Shown: positions 54,764-63,125 of the stretch, one piece after another
Layout: every line of letters starts with the position of its first letter
Numbering within the stretch: position 1 is the first letter of the stretch
NCBI GenBank assembly: GCA_913056365.1
Contig: CAJXLT010000001.1
Location: 372,001-436,000, forward strand
Direction: 5' to 3'
From: an uncultured Paenibacillaceae bacterium
GTDB taxonomy: Bacteria; Bacillota; Bacilli; Paenibacillales; K13
Length of the DNA: 64,000 bases
Notes under the pieces: model-generated
What the model was told of the DNA's origin: nothing
Database searches by the model: none
The model's input: the letters and a program-made list of their open reading frames with translations, nothing else
Program-made: the position numbers and the translations under genes

Positions 54764-55330
54764 ACTGCCTGCGATCAGAGTCGATTTCATAATGCGCTGG
54801 CCCCGATTGCAGGTATTCACATACGCAGCGTGCATACATGACCTGCATGCAAGAAATACCTGCGAATGTGCAGGCTTGGGGCGCGCAGAGAAGGTGATTA
54901 CCCGAAATGCCTGCGAATGTGCATCTTTGCATACGAAAATTCGCTCGATTAGGCGCTCTGTGCTTCAAAAGGATGTATAATCGCAGGCAATCGCCATTCT
55001 CGGGCAAGTTTGAGCGGAAAGGATGTATAATCGCTGGCATTAACATCCGTAGTGGGGCATACACATGCCTTGCATGCCCCGCATGCACGAAATACAGCCT
55101 TGCATGCCTCCTGTGCACGAAATACATGCAATAGTGCAGGCACGGGGCGCGCAGACTAGGCGAATTCCCGAAATGCCCGCGAAAGTACATCTTCTCATTC
55201 CCCATTTGGTTGAATAGAACATGTCGAAGAGAAAATACATGTATGTTCGCAGTTTTTGACCTGATCTGTGACTTTTTCAGGTGAATGCCTGCACAATAGC
55301 ATCTTTTGGTATCGTGTGATTTGCAGCCTT
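54764..55330. repeat. Interspersed repeat array, copy 2, with tandem and inverted units
   Basis: About 570 bp without a gene. A module near TGCCTGCGAATGTGCATCTT recurs on both strands (for example near 54919, 54975, 55030, 55173, 55285). Two 85-bp blocks, 54853-54937 and 55119-55203, align along their length (GAAATAC at the start, GGGGCGCGCAGA, CCCGAAATGCC). 30-bp units GCCTTGCATGCC...TGCACGAAATACA stand in exact tandem at 55067-55096 and 55097-55126 (26 of 30 identical). The span 54859-55039 is the reverse of the 9700-9875 copy. Reading frames here are made of the repeat and are not genes. The remaining 55331-55400 shows nothing. Confidence 0.85.
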
Positions 55331-55400
55331 TGCTGTAGATTGGACATGTTCAGCTACACGGTTCTATGGAAGTGTAATCAGTCAGTGTGTAAAAATAGTG

Positions 55401-55460
55401 TTGACAGCCGCTTCGAACGAACAGTATAATCGTACGAGTGAAATCGTAATGATTACTATT
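55401..55460 (+). promoter_or_regulatory. znuA promoter and Zur box
   Basis: TTGACA (55401-55406), 18 bp, TATAAT (55425-55430). TCGTAATGATTACTA (55444-55458), inside AAATCGTAATGATTACTATT, has one mismatch to the Zur core TCGTAATNATTACGA and lies just after the start point, the same layout as at ycgR. Confidence 0.88.
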
Positions 55461-55545
55461 AAACAACCATACGATGAAAAAAGCTGGCTTGCTCTTTATA
55501 GTTAGCTGCTTGCTTAGGGAGTTCATGAGAGGAGAGAGAAGGAAC

Positions 55546-56643
55546 ATGAAGATGCGAATTAGGAGAGGGTTCAAACAAGCAGGGTTGCTTATTCTACTAT
55601 TGATGGTGACAGCGTGCTCGGCCAACCAAGCAGGTTTGGAAGAAGGGAAAGTAAATGTGGTAACGAGCTTTTATCCGCTGTATGACTTTACGAAGAAAAT
55701 TGGCGGTGAGCATGTTCATGTTATCAATTTGGTTCCTGCAGGAGTAGATGCGCATGACTGGGCGCCAAAATCAAGAGATATCGTGCATATGACCGAGGCG
55801 GATCTGTTGATCTATAACGGACTTGGCTTCGAGGGTTGGCTAGATGATTTCCTCGAATCACTCGATTCGGATGCGAATGTTAAGCCTGTAAGCGCGACTG
55901 CGCTGCTGGAGCCGATTGTGCTGGGCGAAGAGCATGAAGACGAGGAACAAGCACATGAAGATGACCATGGGCATGAGGAAGAAGCGGAAGCAGCAGATGA
56001 TCACGGTCATGAAGAAGAAGTGGCCGCAGATGATCATGCGCATGATGAGGAACAAGCACATGAAGATGACCATGGGCATGAACACGAAGAAGCAGCAGAT
56101 GATCACGGTCATGACCATGGCGGTTATGATCCACATACTTGGGTAAGTCCGTTGTCAGCGAAGTTGATGGCAGAGCAAATTCTGCATGCGCTCATCGAGG
56201 TCGATCCTGAGCACACAGATGATTATGAAGCCAATTACGAGAAACTAGCTGCCCAATTTGATGCATTGGATCAAGAGTTGAGGACGATCATTGACGAGGG
56301 CAATCGCAGCGATATCGTAGTATCTCACCATGCATACGGATACCTCGAGCGTGATTACGGCTTAGAACAGGTGGCGGTCATGGGCATAAGCCCTGAGAGC
56401 GAGCCTACTCCGCAAGACATGAAGCATATTGCACAATATGTGCAAGAGCATGAGGTGCAATATATCTTATTCGAGGAACTGGCTTCCTCGCGACTTGCTG
56501 ATATTTTGGCACAGGAGGCAGGGGTGGAAACACTCGTCTTCAATCCGGTTGAAGGGCTGACTGAGGAGCAAGCGGAAGCGGGAGAGGACTACTTCAGTGT
56601 GATGCAGCGAAATTTGACATCACTTGAGAAAGCATTACAATAA
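55546..56643 (+). CDS. znuA: Zinc ABC transporter substrate-binding lipoprotein
   Basis: 365 residues from ATG at 55546; earlier in-frame starts would translate the GGAGAGAGAAGG site. Signal peptide and lipobox VTAC (Cys about 23). Cluster A-I type fold: TSFYPLYDFTKKI, HDWAPKSRD with a zinc His, His in YDPHTWVSP, SHHAYGYL and FNPVEGLTEE. Between them is a His/Asp/Glu-rich loop of about 60 residues with 13 or more His, containing an in-frame 105-nt internal duplication (55942 and 56047). It captures zinc for ZnuCB. The start is 86 bp after the Zur box. Confidence 0.93.
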   Translation: MKMRIRRGFKQAGLLILLLMVTACSANQAGLEEGKVNVVTSFYPLYDFTKKIGGEHVHVINLVPAGVDAHDWAPKSRDIVHMTEADLLIYNGLGFEGWLDDFLESLDSDANVKPVSATALLEPIVLGEEHEDEEQAHEDDHGHEEEAEAADDHGHEEEVAADDHAHDEEQAHEDDHGHEHEEAADDHGHDHGGYDPHTWVSPLSAKLMAEQILHALIEVDPEHTDDYEANYEKLAAQFDALDQELRTIIDEGNRSDIVVSHHAYGYLERDYGLEQVAVMGISPESEPTPQDMKHIAQYVQEHEVQYILFEELASSRLADILAQEAGVETLVFNPVEGLTEEQAEAGEDYFSVMQRNLTSLEKALQ

Positions 56644-56727
56644 GATAAGATTATGGTTGGGGAATGCCCCATAATGCGGAGTCTAAGCGACAGCAGCAGC
56701 AAAAAGCGTGAAGGGGAGTAATCACCG

Positions 56728-57510
56728 ATGCAATCCAGCTTTCCATGCCACGAACCCATTGTCACAATGGAGCATGTGTCGTTCGCATACGGGCAGCAGC
56801 CTGTCCTGCGCGATGTGACATTCACTATATATGAGCGAGACTTTGTTGGTCTGATCGGCGCGAACGGCTCAGGGAAGACGACCTTGCTGAAGATGATTGT
56901 CGGACTGCTTAAGCCGGATCTCGGAGAGATTCGGCTATTCGGCCAGCCACTCCGCCAGTTTCGCGAATGGAACAGGATCGGGTACGTGCCGCAACGGAAC
57001 CAGCTCAATCCGTTGTTTCCAGCAACTGTGCGTGAAGTAGTGTTGTCCGGCTTATACAATCGTAAGAAAATGTTCAAATTCGTGAACAAGGCAGACCATG
57101 CCAAGGCCGACGATGCTATGCATGCACTCGGAATTGAGGATCTCGGTAGCCGTTTGATTGGCAAGCTGTCCGGCGGTCAGCAGCAGCGTGCTTTTTTGGC
57201 GCGAGCGCTCATAGATAACCCGCAGCTGCTCATATTGGATGAGCCGACGGTTGGCGTAGATGCGGAAACACAGGAAGGTTTCTTCCAGATGATCAAGCAC
57301 ATGCACCAGAAGCATAATATTACGTTCCTACTCGTATCTCATGACCGCGATATGATGAAGGAGTATCTAGGTGATGAGCCTGCCTATAAGCACGGCCGCA
57401 TTGGCTTCCACGTTCGGCATTCTCATGACTTGGAGGATTGCTCGCAGGAGGATTTGACTCACGGCCTTCGAGATTATCATCGACAATTAGCGGGTGAGTC
57501 CGTATCTTAA
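56728..57510 (+). CDS. znuC: Zinc ABC transporter ATP-binding protein
   Basis: 260 residues. Walker A GANGSGKTTLLKMI, Q-loop in YVPQRNQ, signature LSGGQQQRAFLARAL and Walker B LLILDEPTVGVD. The C-terminal end is an extra His-containing tail (RIGFHVRHSHDLED). It powers zinc import. ATG at 56728 is 9 bp after AAGGGGAG; it lies 84 bp after znuA and 30 bp before znuB, one operon. Confidence 0.95.
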   Translation: MQSSFPCHEPIVTMEHVSFAYGQQPVLRDVTFTIYERDFVGLIGANGSGKTTLLKMIVGLLKPDLGEIRLFGQPLRQFREWNRIGYVPQRNQLNPLFPATVREVVLSGLYNRKKMFKFVNKADHAKADDAMHALGIEDLGSRLIGKLSGGQQQRAFLARALIDNPQLLILDEPTVGVDAETQEGFFQMIKHMHQKHNITFLLVSHDRDMMKEYLGDEPAYKHGRIGFHVRHSHDLEDCSQEDLTHGLRDYHRQLAGESVS

Positions 57511-57540
57511 TTGTGCTTGTGAAAGGGAGTTGACCGGACT

Positions 57541-58344
57541 TTGGACATATTCGCATATGATTTCTTCCAACGCGCGTTGATTGGCGGGATCATGATCGGA
57601 CTGATGACACCGCTGATCGGAACCTTTGTTGTGCTGCGCCGGCTCTCCATGATCGGAGACACGCTTGCACACGTCTCTATCGCGGGTGTGGCGCTTGGTT
57701 TCCTAATTGACATATATCCGCTTGGTATGGGCTTGGTGTTTGCCATCCTGGCTGCCTTCGCGATCGAAAAGCTCAGAAGCGCGTACAAGGGCTATGCCGA
57801 GTTGTCCATCGCCATTCTGCTCTCCGGCGGGATTGCGCTGGCTTCCATCTTATTCACACTGGGCAAAGGCTTCAATATGAATGTGAACAGCTATTTGTTC
57901 GGCAACATCCTGTCCCTGAGTCAGTTGGACCTGCTATTAGTGACAGTTGTTACAGCTGCCGTACTGATTGCAGTATTGGTGCTGTTCAAGGAGTTGTTCT
58001 TAATGGCATTGGACGAGGATGCCGCAAGCGTGAACGGTCTGCCGCTATCGCTGCTGAACATCTTGACCATTGTGCTCACGGCATTGGTCGTAAGTGTCGC
58101 CATTAAGATTGTAGGGGCGTTGCTCATTTCGGCTCTGCTGACGATTCCGGTAGCTTGCAGTCTCGTGTTCGGCCGCGGATTCAAGCAGACTGTATTCATT
58201 GCGGTATTGGTCTCTGAGCTTGCTGTAATCGGCGGCTTGAGTATAGCCGGTATATGGAATCTCGCGCCTGGCGGTACGATTGTCATGCTGTTGATCGCGA
58301 CACTTGTGCTGCTACTTCTAGTTAGACGAAGTGTGCGGGTTTGA
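57541..58344 (+). CDS. znuB: Zinc ABC transporter permease
   Basis: 267 residues from TTG at 57541 after GGGAG, with eight or so hydrophobic segments. Family motifs: GTFVVLRRLSMIGDTLAHVS near the start and NVNSYLFGNILSL in the middle. It forms the pore for zinc uptake with ZnuC. The three-gene unit is Zur-controlled in many Bacillales, as the box upstream suggests. Confidence 0.94.
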   Translation: MDIFAYDFFQRALIGGIMIGLMTPLIGTFVVLRRLSMIGDTLAHVSIAGVALGFLIDIYPLGMGLVFAILAAFAIEKLRSAYKGYAELSIAILLSGGIALASILFTLGKGFNMNVNSYLFGNILSLSQLDLLLVTVVTAAVLIAVLVLFKELFLMALDEDAASVNGLPLSLLNILTIVLTALVVSVAIKIVGALLISALLTIPVACSLVFGRGFKQTVFIAVLVSELAVIGGLSIAGIWNLAPGGTIVMLLIATLVLLLLVRRSVRV

Positions 58345-58408
58345 CCGGCTGCACGCAGTTGTGTATGGTGTAAGAATGGGCTAACTGGAAAGGAGCAAGG
58401 GAACCGTT

Positions 58409-59134
58409 ATGGATTTGAATATTTGGGTTGCGCTGTGGGCAGGGTTGCTTTCCTTTATTTCGCCGTGCTGCCTGCCATTGTACCCTTCTTACTTGTCTTA
58501 CATTACTGGCGTTTCAGTGAGCAATCTGAAGTCCGATAAATCTGCGCAGGTGCGCACGAGGCTGCTGTTGCATACGCTCTGCTTCATCATCGGATTTTCG
58601 ATCGTCTTCTACACCTTTGGCTTGACGGCAGGATTGTTGGCAGATACGTTCCTGGATAGCCGCTACAGAGATTTGTTCAGTAAGCTTGCAGGTGTATTTA
58701 TCATTGTAATGGGCTTAATCTTGCTTGGTGTATTCAAGCCGCAGCTGCTGATGCGTGATAGGAAGTGGCAAGTTCCGGATAAGATCAAGAAGGCTGGTTA
58801 TCTTGGCTCCGTATTTATCGGCATCGGGTTTGCTGCTGGCTGGTCGCCGTGCATCGGCCCGATTCTTGGCTCTATCGGTGCGCTTGCTGCTACGGAACAA
58901 GGTGCTTGGTTCCCGCTAATTACGGCATATACACTAGGCTTTGCGATTCCGTTCTTCCTGGTCGCCTTCTTCTTAGGTTCTACCAAGTGGTTGATTAAAT
59001 TTTCCGTTCCTCTGATGAAAATTGGCGGTGCAATTATGATTGTAATGGGTGTCTTGCTCTATTCCGGCAAGCTGACAGAAATTACGATTATGCTGCAAGA
59101 GATTACACCGGATTGGATGCGGAATTTGGGTTGA
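58409..59134 (+). CDS. ccdA: Cytochrome c biogenesis protein CcdA
   Basis: 241 residues with six membrane helices. Two cysteine motifs face each other: FISPCCLPLYPSYLS in helix 1 and AGWSPCIGPILGSIG in helix 4, the redox pair that carries electrons across the membrane to reduce cytochrome c and spore thiols. GGAAAGGAG precedes the ATG. It follows znuB by 64 bp but has no functional tie to it. Confidence 0.94.
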   Translation: MDLNIWVALWAGLLSFISPCCLPLYPSYLSYITGVSVSNLKSDKSAQVRTRLLLHTLCFIIGFSIVFYTFGLTAGLLADTFLDSRYRDLFSKLAGVFIIVMGLILLGVFKPQLLMRDRKWQVPDKIKKAGYLGSVFIGIGFAAGWSPCIGPILGSIGALAATEQGAWFPLITAYTLGFAIPFFLVAFFLGSTKWLIKFSVPLMKIGGAIMIVMGVLLYSGKLTEITIMLQEITPDWMRNLG

Positions 59135-59165
59135 ACAGCCAACGGTGTGCTGTCTGTCACATTAT

Positions 59166-60230
59166 CTAAGTGAAGTATTCGATACGAGCTTCCGGAAACT
59201 GAGTGAAGATTTGTTCCGTAATGAATTCTCTTAGCGCTTCGGCTTGCTCGTTCGGATACACATACTTGCCGATGCCGTATCGGCCCCACTTGTATTTGCG
59301 CTTCGCTTCATCCATCTCCAGCTTCGTCTTCGGGTAGCGCTGCTCAATGACGCGCTTCGCTGTCTTCGTGAACCGATGCTGAATGAGCTCGAAGGTCAGA
59401 TCATTCTGAGCTGTCACCTGTACACGTTCCTTGAGCTTCTCCAGCAACTCGCGATAGCCTTCCTCCCACCCGTCAAACCATATTATCGGGGCAATGATGA
59501 AGCCGAGTGGATAACCCGCTTCAGCGACTTTGCCCGCAGCTTCAATCCGCTCTTCGAACCGGGACGTCGCCGGCTCGAAGTTGCGAATCACATAGTCCGC
59601 ATTTACGCTGAATCGGATACGGGTATGACCGTTGTGCTTGGCTTCCAGCAAGGAATCCACGTGGTGAAACTTGGTGACGAAGCGGAGCCGTCCGTGCGGT
59701 TGCTCAGCCATGAATTCGATAAGACGCTTCAATGAGCCCGTAATATGCTCAAGTCCGACAGGGTCTGAGGTGCATGCGGCCTCGAAGCGTGTTATTTCCG
59801 GTTCGCGATCAGCAATGTACCCTGCTGCAGCTTCCAGAATATCATCGACATTCACGTATACCCGAACATACGGCTTGGCCCCTAGCGTAGTTTGCAAGTA
59901 ACAATAATGACAGTGTCCCATGCAGCCGGTTCCGATTGGGATGGCATATTCTGCCGAAGGCTTGGATGTGTCGAATTTCAGTGTCTTGCGAATGCCGACA
60001 ACTAATGTGCGCTTGGCAATCTTGTACTTCTCCAGATCAGATTCGCCGGGCAGGTTCGTAATGCGGTTGTGGGAAGTTGTCATACGTATCGGCAGACCTT
60101 CCTTCTCCGCCCATTCATGAATATGCTTCCCGATCGGATACTGAAGCGCATCCGGTTCGAAATAAACCAATTCCGGCAAGAACGGCTTCGTGCTTGCTGG
60201 TGTGCGTCGTTCCAGAGTGGTCATTGACAT
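59166..60230 (-). CDS. splB: Spore photoproduct lyase
   Basis: 354 residues from ATG at 60230, 7 bp after AAGGGAG; the frame to 60404 adds an unsupported 58 residues. Radical SAM motif GCMGHCHYCYLQ (CxxxCxxC) holds the [4Fe-4S] cluster. The start FLPELVYFEPDALQYPIG and a conserved C-terminal part (WGRYGIGKYVYPNEQ) are typical. It repairs UV-made thymine dimers in germinating spores and shows the host is an endospore-former. It converges with ccdA and is divergent from mntR. Confidence 0.96.
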   Translation of the reverse strand: MSMTTLERRTPASTKPFLPELVYFEPDALQYPIGKHIHEWAEKEGLPIRMTTSHNRITNLPGESDLEKYKIAKRTLVVGIRKTLKFDTSKPSAEYAIPIGTGCMGHCHYCYLQTTLGAKPYVRVYVNVDDILEAAAGYIADREPEITRFEAACTSDPVGLEHITGSLKRLIEFMAEQPHGRLRFVTKFHHVDSLLEAKHNGHTRIRFSVNADYVIRNFEPATSRFEERIEAAGKVAEAGYPLGFIIAPIIWFDGWEEGYRELLEKLKERVQVTAQNDLTFELIQHRFTKTAKRVIEQRYPKTKLEMDEAKRKYKWGRYGIGKYVYPNEQAEALREFITEQIFTQFPEARIEYFT

Positions 60231-60408
60231 GGTGATGCTCCCTTCACTTGTAATTAGCAGTCCAGTGCTTATAGTATGGTAGTCAGCCGTTATTGATAAT
60301 GAGGAAATGACTGGACGAACGGAATGGAGCATCGATGCATGCTGTCGCTTGCTAAGGCTGGTGAAACGGTGTATCATTACGTGTAGTAAATAGAGGGAGG
60401 ACACGTTA

Positions 60409-60834
60409 ATGGCTGCTACACCAAGTATGGAGGATTATTTGGAGCGCATCTATCAACTCATTGATGAGAAGGGATACGCCCGTGTCTCCGATATTGCTGA
60501 AGGCCTTGAAGTGCATCCTTCATCTGTGACCAAGATGATTCAGAAGCTGGACAAGGATAACTATGTCGTATATGAACGATACAGAGGGCTTATTCTAACG
60601 TCCAAGGGCAAGAAGATGGGCAAGCGCTTGCTGGATCGTCATCATATGCTGGAGGAGCTGCTTGCACTAATCGGCGTGCCGGAGGAGACGATATACAAAG
60701 ATGTCGAAGGGATAGAGCATCATCTTAGTTGGGACTCGATTACTTGTATGGAAGCGCTAGTGGAATATTTCCGCAGAGACTCCTCACGCAGCGATCTGTT
60801 AAGGGACATTCGCAAGGAATTGGAAACCGAATAA
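60409..60834 (+). CDS. mntR: Manganese-dependent transcriptional regulator
   Basis: 141 residues, DtxR/MntR family. Winged HTH reads [20 protein letters not shown], and metal-site residues sit in [21 protein letters not shown] and EGIEHHLS. It represses manganese uptake when Mn is high. GGGAGGAC precedes the ATG. Adjacent to splB on the opposite strand; no Mn transporter gene is next to it. Confidence 0.95.
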   Translation: MAATPSMEDYLERIYQLIDEKGYARVSDIAEGLEVHPSSVTKMIQKLDKDNYVVYERYRGLILTSKGKKMGKRLLDRHHMLEELLALIGVPEETIYKDVEGIEHHLSWDSITCMEALVEYFRRDSSRSDLLRDIRKELETE

Positions 60835-60850
60835 GCAGGAACGTACATAC

Positions 60851-60890
60851 AGACGGACAGCGCCCGCATGGGAGTAGCTGTCCGTCTTTG
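60851..60890 (+). terminator. mntR terminator
   Basis: AGACGGACAG pairs perfectly with CTGTCCGTCT (17-nt loop), followed by TTG and ATTTT. Confidence 0.8.
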
Positions 60891-61033
60891 ATTTTCATGC
60901 TGCATACGGACAATCAATGTTCGCATACATGTTATTAAGAAGTGCTTACTTATGCAGGACATGACAAACATAACAATGAATAGACATCCTTACCATAATC
61001 TGATGGCGCTTCATCTGTTGGGGGGCAGGCGTT

Positions 61034-61900
61034 ATGTGGATCGATGAGCACAGCCAACAACAGCAGATTGCTGTAGCAATTGTTCATGGAATGGGTCGCC
61101 AGAAGCCGGATTTTGCGGTTCAGCTGCAAGCGAGGCTTGAGCATAATGTGGCAGGCTGCTTCCGCAAGCAAGGCATAGTGCCCCAGCGTGCACCGTGCGT
61201 ATTCATCCCGATTTATTGGGCACCGCTAGCCGATCAAATGCAAGACGAGCTAGAGAACCGAATCGGTCTGGAAGCATTGTGTTGGAGAAGATTGCGCAGC
61301 TATATTATCGGGTATTTGGGCGATGCCATCGCATACCAGCCGCCGCTTCTGCGAGATCAGTTCCTCGTCGATTCGATCCATCGTGAATTCAGGAAGAAGC
61401 TTGCGAAGCTAGCTGGTCTGTGCGGGTCTAGCGCCCCGCTATGTGTGATTTCGCACAGTCTTGGTACGGTAATTAGCAGTGAATACTTCAAGGCTGTACA
61501 GCAAGAGAGGATGAATAGCGGAACTACTCCATTGGCAAGCGGGCGAACGCTGTTGCTGTATTACACGACAGGAAGCCCGATCCCGATATGGGCAATGCGC
61601 GAACGGGATTATGGTTCTCCCCCGATTGTCCCATCCCCTTCGTTGCGGCAATGGTATCCGCACGCAACAGGGGAATGGATAAATTTTTACAGTAAATTTG
61701 ATACACTTGGCTATCCGCTCAAGGCCCTCAATGAAGCGTATTCACGTCAAGTGCGCAAGGATATGCAGGTTGCATCCGGCGGTTGGATGAGCCGCTATAC
61801 ACCGTTGTCACACAATTATTATTGGGACAACAAGCAAGTTGTTGCACATATAGCGGGAGCCTTGGTCCGCTCATGGCTATCTGTGAATGCGGATTCGTAA
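61034..61900 (+). CDS. Alpha/beta-hydrolase-like protein
   Basis: 288 residues, soluble. AVAIVHGMGRQKPDF resembles the oxyanion strand and ISHSLGTVISSEYF has the nucleophile Ser in the GHSxG-like SHSLG. A possible Asp/His pair lies in the C-terminal third. It may be a lipase or esterase of the cytoplasm; substrate unknown. GGGGGG precedes the ATG. The next gene encodes another small hydrolase, 46 bp on. Confidence 0.75.
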   Translation: MWIDEHSQQQQIAVAIVHGMGRQKPDFAVQLQARLEHNVAGCFRKQGIVPQRAPCVFIPIYWAPLADQMQDELENRIGLEALCWRRLRSYIIGYLGDAIAYQPPLLRDQFLVDSIHREFRKKLAKLAGLCGSSAPLCVISHSLGTVISSEYFKAVQQERMNSGTTPLASGRTLLLYYTTGSPIPIWAMRERDYGSPPIVPSPSLRQWYPHATGEWINFYSKFDTLGYPLKALNEAYSRQVRKDMQVASGGWMSRYTPLSHNYYWDNKQVVAHIAGALVRSWLSVNADS

Positions 61901-61946
61901 CCGAATCGCCCAGCTCCGAATCAGCTAACAGAGGTGGTGATAAGCA

Positions 61947-62459
61947 GTGAAACTTGGCTTTCAATCTGGAGATATTCTCGTTGCCTGTGACAATGTACTC
62001 TATGTTCCATCCGGATACGTGGGGCACAGTTCCATAGCTGTAGATGATGCTCATATGGTGGAGGCCGTACTTACATTTCCATATATACGACTTGCGCCAA
62101 TCAATCAATTCTTCTCAGAACATCGCAAGATGGCTGTATTTCGCGCGCGCAGTAGACGGGCAGGAGAAGCTGCTTCTGCCTACGCACGAACTTACTGCGC
62201 ACAAGCAACGCGTAATTATGAACAAGGCATGTTCGTGCCGCCGTTCTCATTCACTCCGTCAGTTCCATTGTCAGATCCATGGAGTTCCGTATATTGTTCC
62301 AAGCTAGTGTGGCTTAGCTATTATTATGGGGCTGGCATTCCATTGCCGAATGATTTCTTCCTCTTCACACCGGAAGACATAGCAGCAGCAGCCGAAACAG
62401 GAACGGAACTAGATATCGTATATATGCATACGGAGTTCCAGTTCGTACTCGACACTTAA
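61947..62459 (+). CDS. YiiX-like permuted papain-fold hydrolase
   Basis: 170 residues from GTG at 61947 after AGAGGTGG. His in YVGHSSIAVDD and Cys in SVYCSKLVWLSYYYG are in the order His-then-Cys, the mark of permuted NlpC/P60 enzymes of the YiiX/YebB type, which act on amide bonds. No signal peptide. It likely shares an operon with the hydrolase before it. Substrate unknown; spore or wall peptide is possible from neighbouring sporulation genes. Confidence 0.78.
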   Translation: MKLGFQSGDILVACDNVLYVPSGYVGHSSIAVDDAHMVEAVLTFPYIRLAPINQFFSEHRKMAVFRARSRRAGEAASAYARTYCAQATRNYEQGMFVPPFSFTPSVPLSDPWSSVYCSKLVWLSYYYGAGIPLPNDFFLFTPEDIAAAAETGTELDIVYMHTEFQFVLDT

Positions 62460-62578
62460 CGAGGTTATCCGTCTAATTGTAGGTGAAACTAGGTGAATGC
62501 CATTTCCACATTCGTCCTCCCTTCATAAGATGTCAATGTGCAAGCAGCACGAAATTAAGTAGAAGGAGTGACCCATAA

Positions 62579-62788
62579 ATGGCAGGTTTAGGCGGAAACT
62601 TAGGAGCAGGATTCGGCATGAATGCAGGATTGGATGCGGATATGTACGTGAACGCGCACGCTGGAGTTGGTGCAGGAGCGGGCTACCCCGGTTACTATGG
62701 TGCTCCGGCAGGAGCTGGATATTCGACTACAGGCTCTATTCTTGTTCTATTCATTCTCTTGGTCATCATCACAAGATCGATTCGATAA
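62579..62788 (+). CDS. YjcZ-type sporulation protein, Gly/Ala/Tyr-rich, 69 residues
   Basis: Gly/Ala-rich N-terminal half (AGLGGNLGAGFGMNAGLDAD; GVGAGAGYPGYYGAPAG) followed by one hydrophobic helix SILVLFILLVIITRSIR. The helix matches that of the 31-residue protein at 50916, but the N-terminus is a long extension. GAAGGAG precedes the ATG. Function unknown; probably made in sporulation. Confidence 0.85.
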   Translation: MAGLGGNLGAGFGMNAGLDADMYVNAHAGVGAGAGYPGYYGAPAGAGYSTTGSILVLFILLVIITRSIR

Positions 62789-62807
62789 TTACGCCCTCGA
62801 CACAACA

Positions 62808-62833
62808 AGGGCCTTGCTTCCCGGCAAGGCCCT
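62808..62833. terminator. Hairpin between YjcZ-type gene and the yqhQ operon
   Basis: AGGGCCTTGC pairs perfectly with GCAAGGCCCT around TTCCCG, serving convergent genes; no long T-run. Confidence 0.65.
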
Positions 62834-62858
62834 GCGTCCGATCTGTGAACGGTATAAA

Positions 62859-63125
62859 CTAATGGTAGCGCGGTGTGTCGTCATCATCATTTCGCTTCGT
62901 GCCGTCGATGACGTGGAACTTGGCTCGCTTGGCTCTGCGTTGCTTGGCTGATGCAGAACGCCGCTCGGACGATATTCCCCACCGATTAGGCGGGAACTTA
63001 TAGAGCAGGAAGATCGCGCCTAACACAAGGACGGGTACGAGCAGATGTCTGAGCATGGAGATAATCCCGATGATAACAAGTCCGAGGATCACATACCAGA
63101 AGAGGCGATCCCGTCTGAATTTCAT
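62859..63125 (-). CDS. Small membrane protein downstream of YqhQ
   Basis: 88 residues from ATG at 63125, overlapping the upstream stop by ATGA, so translation is coupled. Two close hydrophobic stretches (WYVILGLVIIGIISML; VPVLVLGAIFLLYKF), then a basic tail (RRSASAKQRRAKRAKF) ending in DDDDTPRYH. I do not recognise a named family. It very likely acts with the YqhQ-like protein. Confidence 0.75.
   Translation of the reverse strand: MKFRRDRLFWYVILGLVIIGIISMLRHLLVPVLVLGAIFLLYKFPPNRWGISSERRSASAKQRRAKRAKFHVIDGTKRNDDDDTPRYH

Noticed and set aside
54720-55205. 161-codon minus-strand frame, and overlapping frames, in the repeat array
   Set aside because: Repeated FAGISG and YARH phrases come from the repeat units in several frames; no start signal.
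54764-55330. CRISPR array
   Set aside because: Units are of variable length, occur on both strands and abut or overlap, with no constant spacers and no cas genes nearby.
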